From Gammaproteobacteria bacterium UBA7310 (lineage in GTDB: Bacteria > Pseudomonadota > Gammaproteobacteria > Pseudomonadales > Ketobacteraceae), in contig DKQK01000043.1 of assembly GCA_002471665.1 (NCBI GenBank), positions 55,573 through 119,572 of the forward strand: 64,000 nt of DNA. Direction: 5' to 3'. The notes below the pieces were generated by a model. The model saw only the letters and a list, made by a program, of their open reading frames with translations, did not search any database and was not told where the DNA came from. This document shows, piece by piece, positions 54,112 through 63,800 of this stretch. Numbering within the stretch: position 1 is the first letter of the stretch; every line of letters starts with the position of its first letter. The position numbers were made by a program, and so were the translations under genes.

Positions 54112-55455
54112 TCAATTGGTTGCAATGGGCTGCAGGGTGGCTGCGCAATTATTGGTGGGCCGCAGTGTGATGCCGGTTTGAATATGAATGGGGTCGGTGC
54201 CACAGCTTACCTGGTAACGTGCACTGATGCCCGCCAGCAGCAAACAAGCCTCCAGCATTGCCAGGTGCTCCCCTATGCAGGTGCGGGCGCCGGCAGAAAA
54301 CGGCAGGTATTGTGTGCGGTTGAGTTCTAGCCCCGACCATCGGTCCGGATTGAAACGGGCTGGCTGCGGATAAAGATCGGGATTCCGGTGAATCACATAG
54401 GGAGAAATCAGAATCAGGCTGTTCGGCTTGATGGATTCGCCCCCCAGCTGCGTCGGCTTTACCACGGTTCGGCCAAACACATACCCCGCCGGATACAGGC
54501 GCATGGTTTCACGAATCACATTGTAGGTAAACGGCAGGTTGTGCCGAATCTCGGTGAGATTGGTGAGTGCGCGTAGATCCACCGAGGTGGTTTCCTGTTG
54601 CAGGCGCTGAGCGTATTCCGGGTGTTGTGAAAGCAGAATAAAACAGAATGCCAATGTGGTGGCCGTGGTTTCATGCCCGGCCAGGAACAGGGTGACAATC
54701 TGGTCCCGCAGGTGGGATGGGTTGATCAGGCCCTGCTCCCGGGAAGCCGCAGCCAGATCGTGCAACAGGCTGCCCTGCTCACGCTGATCTTCGATGTGCT
54801 GGGATATTCCAGAATAAATCAATGCATCCAGCCGCTGTACCGCTTTTCGATAGGCTGGGTTGCCGCCCACCGGCAACCAGTCCGAGGTATAAATCGGAAA
54901 GCGCAGACGGGGTGCAAGGCTGCCCATCAGTTCTGTCATGCAGCACTCCATTTCCTCCAAATCCACATTGAGATGCATACCGAAAATGCAGCGGGTAATA
55001 ATGCGGGCGGTGATGCGCGACATCTGCTTGCCGATGTCCACCTGCTGTTGACCCTGCCATTCGGTCATCAGGGTGTCGATCTCATCCAGAATTATCGGGA
55101 TATAGCTATTGGTGGATTTGGGTTGAAAGGCCGGTGCCGTCAGCTTGCGCAGCTGTTTCCATTGTTCACCTTCGGAGGTCAGCAGTCCGTGGCCGAACAG
55201 GCGCCGCAGGCGCCGGGCAAAGCTTCGATTACGGACATAGGATTGGGATTTATTGGTGAGCACCTCGTGCACCAGATCGGCATTGGTCACCAGATAGACC
55301 GGGGTTTCCAGCAAACGAAACCGGGTAAAGGAACTGACCGCCCCTGCGTCCTCCAGAAAGCCCAGCGTGTTGCTAACAAAGGGCCGCAGATTGCCGAAAA
55401 TAATATGCTGGGGCGCCAGCTGATGTGCCTGGATTGCCGTTGGCTCAACCGCCAT
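54112..55455 (-). CDS. Cytochrome P450
   Basis: This 447-residue soluble P450 monooxygenase has the oxygen-binding I-helix motif AGHETTATT (from residue 259), the ExxR motif RETMRLYP (ETMR at 316-319) and the heme loop FSAGARTCIG with Cys393 as the iron ligand. There is no membrane anchor and no fused reductase, so it needs separate electron carriers, none of which is in the window. The overall sequence resembles the CYP4/CYP102-like bacterial group that often acts on fatty acids or terpenoids, but substrate cannot be assigned. It is divergent from the patatin gene to its right, separated by 78 bases. Confidence 0.93.
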   Translation of the reverse strand: MAVEPTAIQAHQLAPQHIIFGNLRPFVSNTLGFLEDAGAVSSFTRFRLLETPVYLVTNADLVHEVLTNKSQSYVRNRSFARRLRRLFGHGLLTSEGEQWKQLRKLTAPAFQPKSTNSYIPIILDEIDTLMTEWQGQQQVDIGKQMSRITARIITRCIFGMHLNVDLEEMECCMTELMGSLAPRLRFPIYTSDWLPVGGNPAYRKAVQRLDALIYSGISQHIEDQREQGSLLHDLAAASREQGLINPSHLRDQIVTLFLAGHETTATTLAFCFILLSQHPEYAQRLQQETTSVDLRALTNLTEIRHNLPFTYNVIRETMRLYPAGYVFGRTVVKPTQLGGESIKPNSLILISPYVIHRNPDLYPQPARFNPDRWSGLELNRTQYLPFSAGARTCIGEHLAMLEACLLLAGISARYQVSCGTDPIHIQTGITLRPTNNCAATLQPIATN

Positions 55456-55533
55456 AACAGATGTCCTGAATTATTGTGAGACTGTGGACAGCAAGGTATT
55501 GTAACACCAGGACAGCGATGGGAAGGGATCTGA

Positions 55534-57765
55534 GTGAGAATGTGTGAACCGGTTGGTAGATGGATCGTCAGTCTGTTGTTGCCGCTGGTATTGATGGAGT
55601 CGGTAGCAGGACAATCTGTGCTGATTCCGCCGGATGCCACCGTGGGGTTGGTATTAAGTGGCGGCGGTGCCCGCGGCTTGGCTCACGTGGGGGTGCTGCG
55701 GGTATTGGAGGCACAGGGCATCCATCCACAGGTGGTGACCGGCACCAGCATGGGGTCCATTGTGGGGGCACTCTACGCCAGTGGCCGCAATGTGGATGAA
55801 ATCGATCGCATTGCCCGTACCATGAACTGGCATATCGCATTGAGCGATGCGTCACCCAGGCGCCATCAACCGTACCCCTTTCGCCAGTTGGATGCCCAGA
55901 TGAGTACGGATCTGAGGATGTCCATCAATTCACAGGGTATCAGCTTCCCCAAAGGCGCCATTGAGGGTCAGCACCTGGATCAGACCTTGGGCAAGTTGTT
56001 TGAGAACAATGGCAGGCCCCTGCGGTTTGCAGACATGCCACGGCGCTTTGCTGCGGTGGCGGCGGATATTGAAAGCGGAGCGGCGGTGATCATGGACCAG
56101 GGTGAGGTGGCCACCGCTGTGCGGGCCAGCATGTCCATACCGGGGGTGATCGCACCGGTATCCCGCCATGGCAAGCTGCTGGTGGATGGCGGCATCGCCA
56201 ATAACATGCCGGTGGATGTTGCGCGGGCAATGGGTGCGGATTTTATTATCGCAGTGGACGTATCCTCACCGCTGAAATCCCGCCACGAACTCACGTCTTT
56301 CTTCAGCATAGCCAATCAAACCACCGCCTTTCTGGTGCGGGTCAACACAGTGGAGCAGCGGGCCAATCTCAGACCGGATGAAGTGTTGATTCTGCCACCA
56401 TTGGATGACTTCGGCTCGGCCGATTTTGACCAGGCGGACCCCATCATCGAGGCAGGTCTGACGGCGGCGTTACAGCGTTTTTCCATGGCCAGGGATGAGC
56501 TGCCTGCGGCAGTGCAGTCGGCGGTGGAAACCCATGGACGTGTGCCGCAAATTGATTTTATTCGCGTTGAAAATACCAGCGTGGTGAACGATGAGGCCAT
56601 CAGAAGCCAAATCCGCCAGCCCATGGGGGAGCCCCTGGACCGGGCGTTGCTGGAAGAGGATATGTCGCGCCTGTATGGACTGGATTACTTCAGCGTGATG
56701 CGCTATCGGGTGGTGGAAGAGGGCGGTGAAAGCGGCCTGGAAGTGACGGGAATTGGACGGGAAACCGGTAACAACTGGCTGAAACTGGGGCTGGAATTGG
56801 CGGATGATTTTCAGGGCAACAGTGTCTTTGGTCTGACCGCCAGCTTAAGGGCAGCAGGATTGAACCAGTACGGTGGCACCGCCTTTGGCCGAGTGGTGCT
56901 GGGCACCGCGCCGGAACTGGAATTACGTTTCTTACAGCCGATCACGTCGGATCTGGCGTATTTTGTTGAACCGGCTGTGGGTTACCGGGCGGATTCCCTG
57001 GACATCTATGTGGACGACTATCAGAGCACACCCATCTCGGAATATGAGAAACAGGATCTGTGGTCCACGTTGTCATTGGGCCGATTAATCTGGAACGGGG
57101 CCGGAGAAATACGGATGGGTGTGGCCCGGGAACGGGGTGCTTTTGATTTCCGGGGTGGCTACGATCTGGAGCGTGAAGGGGCGGACTTGTCCGACTACGA
57201 TGATGGCTTTTACTTTGGCCAGTTGGGTTGGGACACCCTGGACGATCTTGGATTTCCAACTTCCGGTTATCGCTGGAAGCTAAAAGCCGAGCGCCACATA
57301 CCGGCATTGGAAGCAGGAGATGATTTCTCCCGGGTTGAGCTGGACGGTACGCTGCCTATTAGTTGGGGCCGCAATACACTGTTGATTGAGGCCGATGGGG
57401 AAGTCAGCGACAGTGACGAAGCCAGCTTTGTTGATATCCCGTTTATTGGTGGCTTTCTTGAACTATCCGGCTTGCCGCCCCGTTCCCGCTTCGGGCGCCA
57501 TCGGGTGCTGATGCGCGGCGTATTCTACCGCCAGTTGAATGAGAACGGGCCACTGCCCATTAATGTCCCTTTGTATTTAGGTGCGTCATTGGAACGTGGG
57601 AATGTGTGGCTGGACCGCGATGAAATCCGTTGGCGAAACGCCATTGGTGCCGGTAGTCTTTTTCTGGGCGCACGCACCCCGTTGGGGCCGGCATATCTCA
57701 GTTATGGCCGTACTGAGGAGGGTGATCAGAGCGTTTCCATTTTTCTGGGGCAGCGTTTCCGTTAG
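55534..57765 (+). CDS. Patatin phospholipase with outer-membrane barrel (PlpD-like)
   Basis: This 743-residue exported protein starts at GTG (an ATG two codons later is possible) with a signal peptide ending near SVAGQ. The patatin domain has the oxyanion loop GGGARG (43-48), GTSMG with Ser72 as nucleophile and DGG with Asp218 of the dyad. From about residue 350 a POTRA-like segment (QIDFIRVENTSVVNDEAIRS) precedes a beta-barrel rich in alternating strands to the C-terminus. This is the architecture of type Vd autotransporters such as PlpD of Pseudomonas aeruginosa (about 728 residues). It should place an active phospholipase A at the cell surface or release it. Confidence 0.88.
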   Translation: MRMCEPVGRWIVSLLLPLVLMESVAGQSVLIPPDATVGLVLSGGGARGLAHVGVLRVLEAQGIHPQVVTGTSMGSIVGALYASGRNVDEIDRIARTMNWHIALSDASPRRHQPYPFRQLDAQMSTDLRMSINSQGISFPKGAIEGQHLDQTLGKLFENNGRPLRFADMPRRFAAVAADIESGAAVIMDQGEVATAVRASMSIPGVIAPVSRHGKLLVDGGIANNMPVDVARAMGADFIIAVDVSSPLKSRHELTSFFSIANQTTAFLVRVNTVEQRANLRPDEVLILPPLDDFGSADFDQADPIIEAGLTAALQRFSMARDELPAAVQSAVETHGRVPQIDFIRVENTSVVNDEAIRSQIRQPMGEPLDRALLEEDMSRLYGLDYFSVMRYRVVEEGGESGLEVTGIGRETGNNWLKLGLELADDFQGNSVFGLTASLRAAGLNQYGGTAFGRVVLGTAPELELRFLQPITSDLAYFVEPAVGYRADSLDIYVDDYQSTPISEYEKQDLWSTLSLGRLIWNGAGEIRMGVARERGAFDFRGGYDLEREGADLSDYDDGFYFGQLGWDTLDDLGFPTSGYRWKLKAERHIPALEAGDDFSRVELDGTLPISWGRNTLLIEADGEVSDSDEASFVDIPFIGGFLELSGLPPRSRFGRHRVLMRGVFYRQLNENGPLPINVPLYLGASLERGNVWLDRDEIRWRNAIGAGSLFLGARTPLGPAYLSYGRTEEGDQSVSIFLGQRFR

Positions 57766-57783
57766 TGTTGCCGGTGCACAGTG

Positions 57784-59295
57784 TCAGCTATAAATATGAT
57801 GAATGCTGCGGCCCGGTTCGTTGAGCCCCTCACGGTTTAGATCCTCTAGAATCCGATCCAGTGTTTTGGAAATCAACGCCGCATTTTTTATCTGGGCCAG
57901 TTTTGGCCAGGTAGAGCGCATGCCGATATCAATCAGGTTTTCAATTTCGCCATCCTTGAATTCGAACACGGTTTGTCGCCATTTGAAATCCTGTTTACGC
58001 AGAAGAATATTGATGTCGCCCAGATAATTCTGTTCCAGCATACGCACCAGGTAAGCAATCTGAGCGGCAATCCGGCTGCCCATTTCGCCGCGGCGATCGA
58101 GAAACCGTTCCGATGTGGAGAGGGATTCATTGAGCACCTTGATGAAAGCCGCCGACAACGTGTGACGATAGCCTTTGGTCTGGCGGGTGGTGACGTCTTC
58201 AACAAAGGGTACCACCATGGGATTGATCAGGCTGACAATAAAGTGATTCACCCCATAGAGACGCATCAGGCGTTTGGCCGGTAAGTCACCGGAAACGGAG
58301 CCGTCCACCCAGCGGCGACTGGCAAGATAGGGCCGGGCTTTGCCGTTAAAACCCTTGGCATAGAGGCGCTCGGAGGGCATCAGCCCGGGTACACTGGAAG
58401 AAGCCGAAACGGCAGACCGAATGTAGACGTTGGGTGAGGTAATGGCGTTCATCAAACGGGAGGACTGATGTTTTTCTGCCGGTGAAATGGACACGTTAAT
58501 ATAGCGACCTGTCATCTCAAACGCTTCCTGAAAGGTCAGATCCAGCGGCACGATCTCATCCAGGGTGCGCTCCCGGGCGGACTTGGCCTCGGCATCGGTA
58601 ACCCGGCCCATGAATACATCCATGAGCCGGGTGTTCTTGGTTTCTTCATAGTGTTTGCGGCGGAAGAAACCTGCTTTCAGCTCGGCATCGGTTTTCGTGC
58701 CCAGTAAAGCGGAAACGATGGATCCGGCACTGGCACCGGAAATCACGTTTGGCAACAGGTCGTGATCAATCAGTTCCTGAACCACACCATGATGAAAATA
58801 GATGAGCCCGGCGCCACCGCTCAACAACAATGCGCTGCGCCCATAGCAATGGCTGGCGCGACGGAAAAAATCCAGTTTCTCCGGGTAAGGGATTACCGAG
58901 TCGGGGCTGCGATGGATGCATTCCAATGCCTGGGCGATGGTGGCCACGTAACTGTCGATCAGCAGTTTGGTGCCGGCTTTTGCCCGGCTGTAAAGAATGG
59001 GGCGGCCCATACCACCCATGTTGCCGTGCACACCTTCATTGAGGGCGTAAAGCAGCTCCTGGTGGGCGCCGGCGTTGAGCAATGTTTTCAATTTGGCGTG
59101 GCGGGCTTTTATGGCCGTGTAATCGTAGAGGTGGGTTTTTTCCTGGTCGCGCCACTGGGCAGCTCCGGAACGGGAATCGTGTTCCTGCGCCAATTCAAAC
59201 CAGTGTTGGTAGTGACGTACCGACGCCATTCGCTTTTCCAGCTGGCGCAACGTGGATTTATTGGAAGAAAGAACAGGAGCGATTAATGGTTGCAT
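57784..59295 (-). CDS. Patatin-like lipase with DUF3336 (TGL4-type)
   Basis: This 503-residue cytoplasmic protein starts at the ATG at 59293-59295, which has an AGG ribosome-binding site eight bases away (a GTG two codons earlier is less well placed). The N-terminal helical domain (about residues 10-150) is the DUF3336 found before patatin in yeast TGL3/4/5 and plant SDP1 triacylglycerol lipases. The patatin domain has SGGAGLIYFHHGVVQELIDH, the nucleophile motif SGASAGS near residue 188 and DGSVSGDLP. It probably hydrolyses storage or membrane lipids. It converges on the PlpD-like gene with an 18-base gap and is unrelated to it outside the patatin fold. Confidence 0.9.
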   Translation of the reverse strand: MQPLIAPVLSSNKSTLRQLEKRMASVRHYQHWFELAQEHDSRSGAAQWRDQEKTHLYDYTAIKARHAKLKTLLNAGAHQELLYALNEGVHGNMGGMGRPILYSRAKAGTKLLIDSYVATIAQALECIHRSPDSVIPYPEKLDFFRRASHCYGRSALLLSGGAGLIYFHHGVVQELIDHDLLPNVISGASAGSIVSALLGTKTDAELKAGFFRRKHYEETKNTRLMDVFMGRVTDAEAKSARERTLDEIVPLDLTFQEAFEMTGRYINVSISPAEKHQSSRLMNAITSPNVYIRSAVSASSSVPGLMPSERLYAKGFNGKARPYLASRRWVDGSVSGDLPAKRLMRLYGVNHFIVSLINPMVVPFVEDVTTRQTKGYRHTLSAAFIKVLNESLSTSERFLDRRGEMGSRIAAQIAYLVRMLEQNYLGDINILLRKQDFKWRQTVFEFKDGEIENLIDIGMRSTWPKLAQIKNAALISKTLDRILEDLNREGLNEPGRSIHHIYS

Positions 59296-59874
59296 AGACA
59301 CTGCCTCAATAATTCAAATACCACTAACCAGCAAACCGGATTATTGTTGGAATATTACGATGCTCTGCGGCTCGTTTGCTGGACAGCATTTTGTATTGGG
59401 CAAAAAATAGGAGCGTGCCAGTGGGGGCAGATGTGCAGTCAAGCAAATATTCTCTGCAATCCGAATCGCACACGATGAGCTTCATAACCTGTCGTGATAA
59501 CGCTTCGAAAGACTGAAAACCACCACATTGGTGGAATGCTTCCTTGGCAGACACACTAGGGTCACGTTGCCCGGTGAGTTGAACGTTTCACAGTGAACAG
59601 CGCTTTATCGCAAATCCACAAACCCCACCAGCCTACCGCCGATGCCGTTGACGGAAAAATCCTTGGGAAACCGGAATTTTACCTTGAGGCACAACCCCTT
59701 GTACGGGGCGCTTGGTACACCTCTTCGCGGCTTCTTACGAATACTATTGGACACGCATTTGCTTAGTTGTTCCAGCCGTCATCGAGCCCGAAGGCTTTTC
59801 ACACCGCAGTAGTGCTCTTCAATAAACTCTATACTCCCGTTGTTGCCTTTGCAATGGCTATTTGAAACGTTGAT
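59296..59874. other. Interval between lipase and TPR genes
   Basis: About 580 bases lack a family-recognisable gene. A short frame at 59605-59754 (minus) looks protein-like and is listed separately. A small inverted repeat, CCACCA-CAT-TGGTGG, lies at 59520-59534. A 76-codon frame at 59324-59554 (minus) is not convincing. Confidence 0.45.
59605..59754 (-). CDS. Possible small basic protein, unknown
   Basis: A 49-residue frame starts at GTG, with an Arg/Lys-rich beginning (VSNSIRKKPRRGVPSAPYKG) and a well-formed hydrophobic/charged remainder (LKVKFRFPKDFSVNGIGGRL) ending VGFVDLR. The upstream in-frame stop is close and no strong ribosome-binding site is visible. It may be a real small gene or the end of a decayed one. 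No family is recognised. Confidence 0.3.
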   Translation of the reverse strand: MSNSIRKKPRRGVPSAPYKGLCLKVKFRFPKDFSVNGIGGRLVGFVDLR

Positions 59875-60843
59875 TCAGTGCATTTTTTGCAATATTTGCT
59901 GTGCCTTGTGAGCGTAGTCATCCTGATTTTTGCTCAGTGCGTTGAGCAGGGTCTGGCTCTCTTCCACAGCGCCGCTTTGTTGCTTGGTTAGGGCCAGATA
60001 AAAACGGTAGCGATTGTTGTCCTGATGTTGAGGTGCCACGCTGTCCAGTAATGACTGGGCCTGCTCAGGTTCACCCTGAGACAGATGCAACACCGCCAGT
60101 TCCACTTTGGATTCGTCGTCCTGGGGAATCTGCTCAACGATTTGTTGCAGATAATTCATGGCTTGTTGCCGGTTGCCCAGGCCCAGTTCGGTCAGTGCCA
60201 AGTGGCGCAGCGCATTGGCGTCGGTTGGGTTCAGGTGCAGGGCATTGTGCAGCGCCTGGCGGGCATCACCGAAATTGTTATTGAGAAAACAGGTGATGCC
60301 GTATTGAGCCCAGGCCTCGGCGTTTTGATTATCAAGCTGCAGGGCATGGCGATAACAGTTCATGGCCTCGTTGTAGCGTTTCTGGGCGGCCTGGGCAATG
60401 CCCAGCCGCACATGCAAGGGGCTGCTTTCAGGTTGTAGACTGATGGCCCGTTGTGCGGCGTATTCTCCGGTTTGAAAATCACCCAGCAGTACTTTGAAGC
60501 GGGCCAGGGTATCCCAGGCAATGGGATTTTGCGGATCTTCCGCCACGGCCTGCTCGATGTGACCCAAACCCTCTTCCACCTGATCCAGGGCGATCAATAC
60601 CTGCCCCAGATTGCAGTGGCTCATGGAAGAGTGGGGGTTTAATGCTATGGCTGAACGCAGATGAATCAGAGCCCCCTGCCATTGCTGTTGCTGGCTTAAC
60701 ACAAAGCCCAGATTGTTGTGCGCGCTGGCGCTGTCGGGGTTCAGGTCCAGCGCCGCCTGATAGGCGGATGCGGCGCCATCCAGATCGCCCTGACTGTGTG
60801 CCTGCAGGCCCTGTTGTAATAAATCATTGACGGTATTGGTCAT
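59875..60843 (-). CDS. Tetratricopeptide-repeat protein
   Basis: This 322-residue protein is made almost entirely of TPR units, eight or nine by eye. Examples are LDLNPDSASAHNNLGFVLSQ, IALNPHSSMSHCNLGQVLIA and LHLNPTDANALRHLALTELG. There is no signal peptide or membrane segment, so it is a cytoplasmic scaffold. Its ATG overlaps the stop of the large DUF4157 protein gene (ATGA), implying coupled translation and a shared role, for instance as a chaperone or adaptor for that protein. That role is inferred from position only. Confidence 0.85.
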   Translation of the reverse strand: MTNTVNDLLQQGLQAHSQGDLDGAASAYQAALDLNPDSASAHNNLGFVLSQQQQWQGALIHLRSAIALNPHSSMSHCNLGQVLIALDQVEEGLGHIEQAVAEDPQNPIAWDTLARFKVLLGDFQTGEYAAQRAISLQPESSPLHVRLGIAQAAQKRYNEAMNCYRHALQLDNQNAEAWAQYGITCFLNNNFGDARQALHNALHLNPTDANALRHLALTELGLGNRQQAMNYLQQIVEQIPQDDESKVELAVLHLSQGEPEQAQSLLDSVAPQHQDNNRYRFYLALTKQQSGAVEESQTLLNALSKNQDDYAHKAQQILQKMH

Positions 60844-63800
60844 GCGATCCTCCCGATCAGGCCTCTCAACAGTTGATTGGTATCGATATCCGGGACTTCA
60901 AACTGCACGTCGTCCAGGGAGATGTCAAAGGGCTCGCCCTCGTGATAATGCACCGGCAGACGGATACCAAAGCGGTAGCCTGAACCGAAGCTGTAGCTGG
61001 CGAACTGCCAGCGCTCGTCGTACACGCTGAAGCCCAAGGCGCGCACGCTGACGTAGCCGCCGATATCGAAGGTGAAGCTGGGTTGGGCGTGCACCGCCAG
61101 ATTAGCGGTGATATCCAGGCCCTCGCTGGGTGTCCAGTCAATATGGACACCGGCCTCGGCGGCGCCCTCAATGCCCAGGGTGCCGCCGATTTCAAGGCCG
61201 CCGGTGGCGCTGGCGCCGGTGATGCCCAAACCGATGCCGGCGCGTACCGACAGGCGCAAACCGGCGTCGGCGGGCACGCGCAGGTGGGCGTCACCGGTAA
61301 CTCGAGTGTCTTCTTCGTGGGCAGGGTTATAGGTGATGCCGATGCTGAGCTCATCGATGACACCGGGCCCTATACCCGCTACGGCACTGAGGCCGCCGCC
61401 CACTTCTGCGACGATGCCCGGAACGATGGGGGCCTGCACCGCAATATTGAAAATGGATTTGTTGATTTCGCGACGGGCAAAGATTTCCACCTCATTGGGA
61501 ATGCCGATTTCGCCGGACACGGTCACTTCGCCGTTGGGATCGAAGCGGATGCCGGCGGTGCCTTGCAGCCAGGGCGCGATCTGAATGGTGGCGGAGCCCG
61601 AGCCATAGATGTTGAGGGCGCCATCCGCCATCGGCTCGCCACTGGGCAGGCCGTCCTCGCCGATGGCGCGGTTGGAGGCACCGACGGTGACCCGGCCGGA
61701 GAGCATACCGCGTTGGTAAGCACCACTGAATTCAGCGGTGAAGGCACCATCGTCATAGCTCACGGTTAATTGCGAGTCGACGCCCGGGATGGCCGGTTGG
61801 GCGGTGCCTGTGGCGCTGACTTTCCACTCATCACCCTGCTTGTTGACGCTGACTTCGATGGAGCCGGAACGGATGGCCGGGTTGGCCGCCAGCTGCAGGT
61901 TGCCGCAAATGGTGAGGCCGTTCTCTTCGGAGTAATCCACTGACAGGCCGGCCTCTTCGATACCGGGAATGTCGGGCTGCACGGAACCCTCGGCGGAAAA
62001 GTCTCCTTCATTGTATTCCACGGTCACGTTGGCGGAGCGAATGCCTTTGATCTTGTCCGGTTGGTCGATGCCAATGGTGCCGCGTCCACCAAACTGTCCG
62101 TTGCGGTACCAGACGTCGATCTCTGCCCGGTCAAACAGGTTGGGATCAAAATTGAACTTGCCCTCGGCCTCGAACTGCTGCGCGGTGGACATGCTGGCGC
62201 GGATCTCGCCGCTGCCTACGTTCTGAATGTCGACACCAATTACCCCTTCTGCACCGAAACCACGGGTGCCGGCAAAGAGCCGCAACGAGCTGTGGGTAAT
62301 ATTGATGGGGCGGGGCAAACGGATGCCGTCGATGGGGATGGTGGCATCCACTTCGACATCTTCACCGGTGACGTTAAGCCCGATCTGGGTGCCGGACAGG
62401 AGGGGCAGATCGCAATTGATGTGACCGCCGGCAACCAGCCCCACACCCCCTTGCAATTGGGCGTTATTGATTTCCACCGGGCTGAAGCCCTTGGCCCGCA
62501 GCCGATTACGCACCCAGCTCTGTACGCTGGCGGGGTCGATGGTGCCACCATACATGACACCGGGCATGGGCACGATATTCCAAGTGAAGGGTTGTCCCAT
62601 CAGGTATTTGTTCTGACTGTAGGCAAAGCCGGTGACGGTGCCTGTGCCGCCCTCGGTGGTGCCGGCTGCCTGTTGGTAGTTAAGTTGGGTGACGCGAATG
62701 CTGGCAGCGGAATTGCGACCGCTGAATCCCCAGCCGGGATCGCGTCCCAGTTCAACCTGTTGCTGGCCCTCGCTCCAGGGAATACTGGCCCGTTGACCGC
62801 CGTTGGGATTGGAGAAAATGACGATACGGGTGGGACTGCCCTGCAGGTTGAAGTGTCGAATCTGGCGTTCATTGAGAACGTTCAAGCCATCCAGGTGCAC
62901 GCCGGAGTTGATCTGGTCAACGGTGTAGTGGTCTTGCGGGTGGCCGGCCACCCGCATGGAGGCCCCATGTTGCTGAATGGTGATTTCATCCCGGGCCCGG
63001 GCATTGATGGCACTGCTGCGCACCGTATTGGGTGACCAGACATGGCGGCCCAGGGCCAATAGTGAATCCAACTTGCGATTGAGCTCATTGTTGATCTTCG
63101 CGCCCGAGCTGCGGTTGGCTGAGGATTCCAGCAGCCAGAAGTTGCTGATGTCACCATCGCTACCACCTAGCTGAAACTCACGTTTGTGGTCCACATCATA
63201 GGTTCTGAAATTGCCTTGCCGGTTCCAGCGCGGCCGTTTCAGTTGCTGCACAATTTGGGGTTTGTTGCCCATGATGAACTGATTTTCACGTTTCAGTTTC
63301 AAGTAGTATGCGGGCTGGTTGTTGATGGTCATGCTGGGAGCGTTGGCGACTTTGGTGGTGAGGGCCGAGTCGAGGCTGCCATCCTGTATGGCGCCGTCCC
63401 AGACGCTGCTTTGGGTATTGTCGCGGGTACGGCCCGCCTCGATCACACAGGGTGCCGGTGTGAACGGCTTTTTCACCGCGGGCAGGTCGATTCGGGGCAG
63501 GGTGATGGTATGGGCGCTGCGATCCATCTCTCCCAGAGTGGGATGAGACAGTACACCATTGCTGCCCAGAGTGGCTCCCCGTTGAGTTGCGCGATCCGCT
63601 GGGGTGGCCGCTGCTGGCGCGCTGGTTCCGGTGGTGTTACGATAAATCTTGCGTGCCACGTGGCGACTCTGTTGCACCACATGGGTCAGTTCATGGGCCA
63701 GTAACTCGCGGCCCCGCTCGGTTTCCGGTGTAAATTCTCCTGGGGCAAAATAAATATCGCTGCCGATGGTAAACGCCCGCGCATTCAGCTCTTTGCACAG

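Noticed and set aside
62061..63035. 324-codon open frame on the plus strand opposite the DUF4157 gene
   Set aside because: It is an antisense shadow. The minus-strand frame has the conserved DUF4157 and HNH-like motifs.
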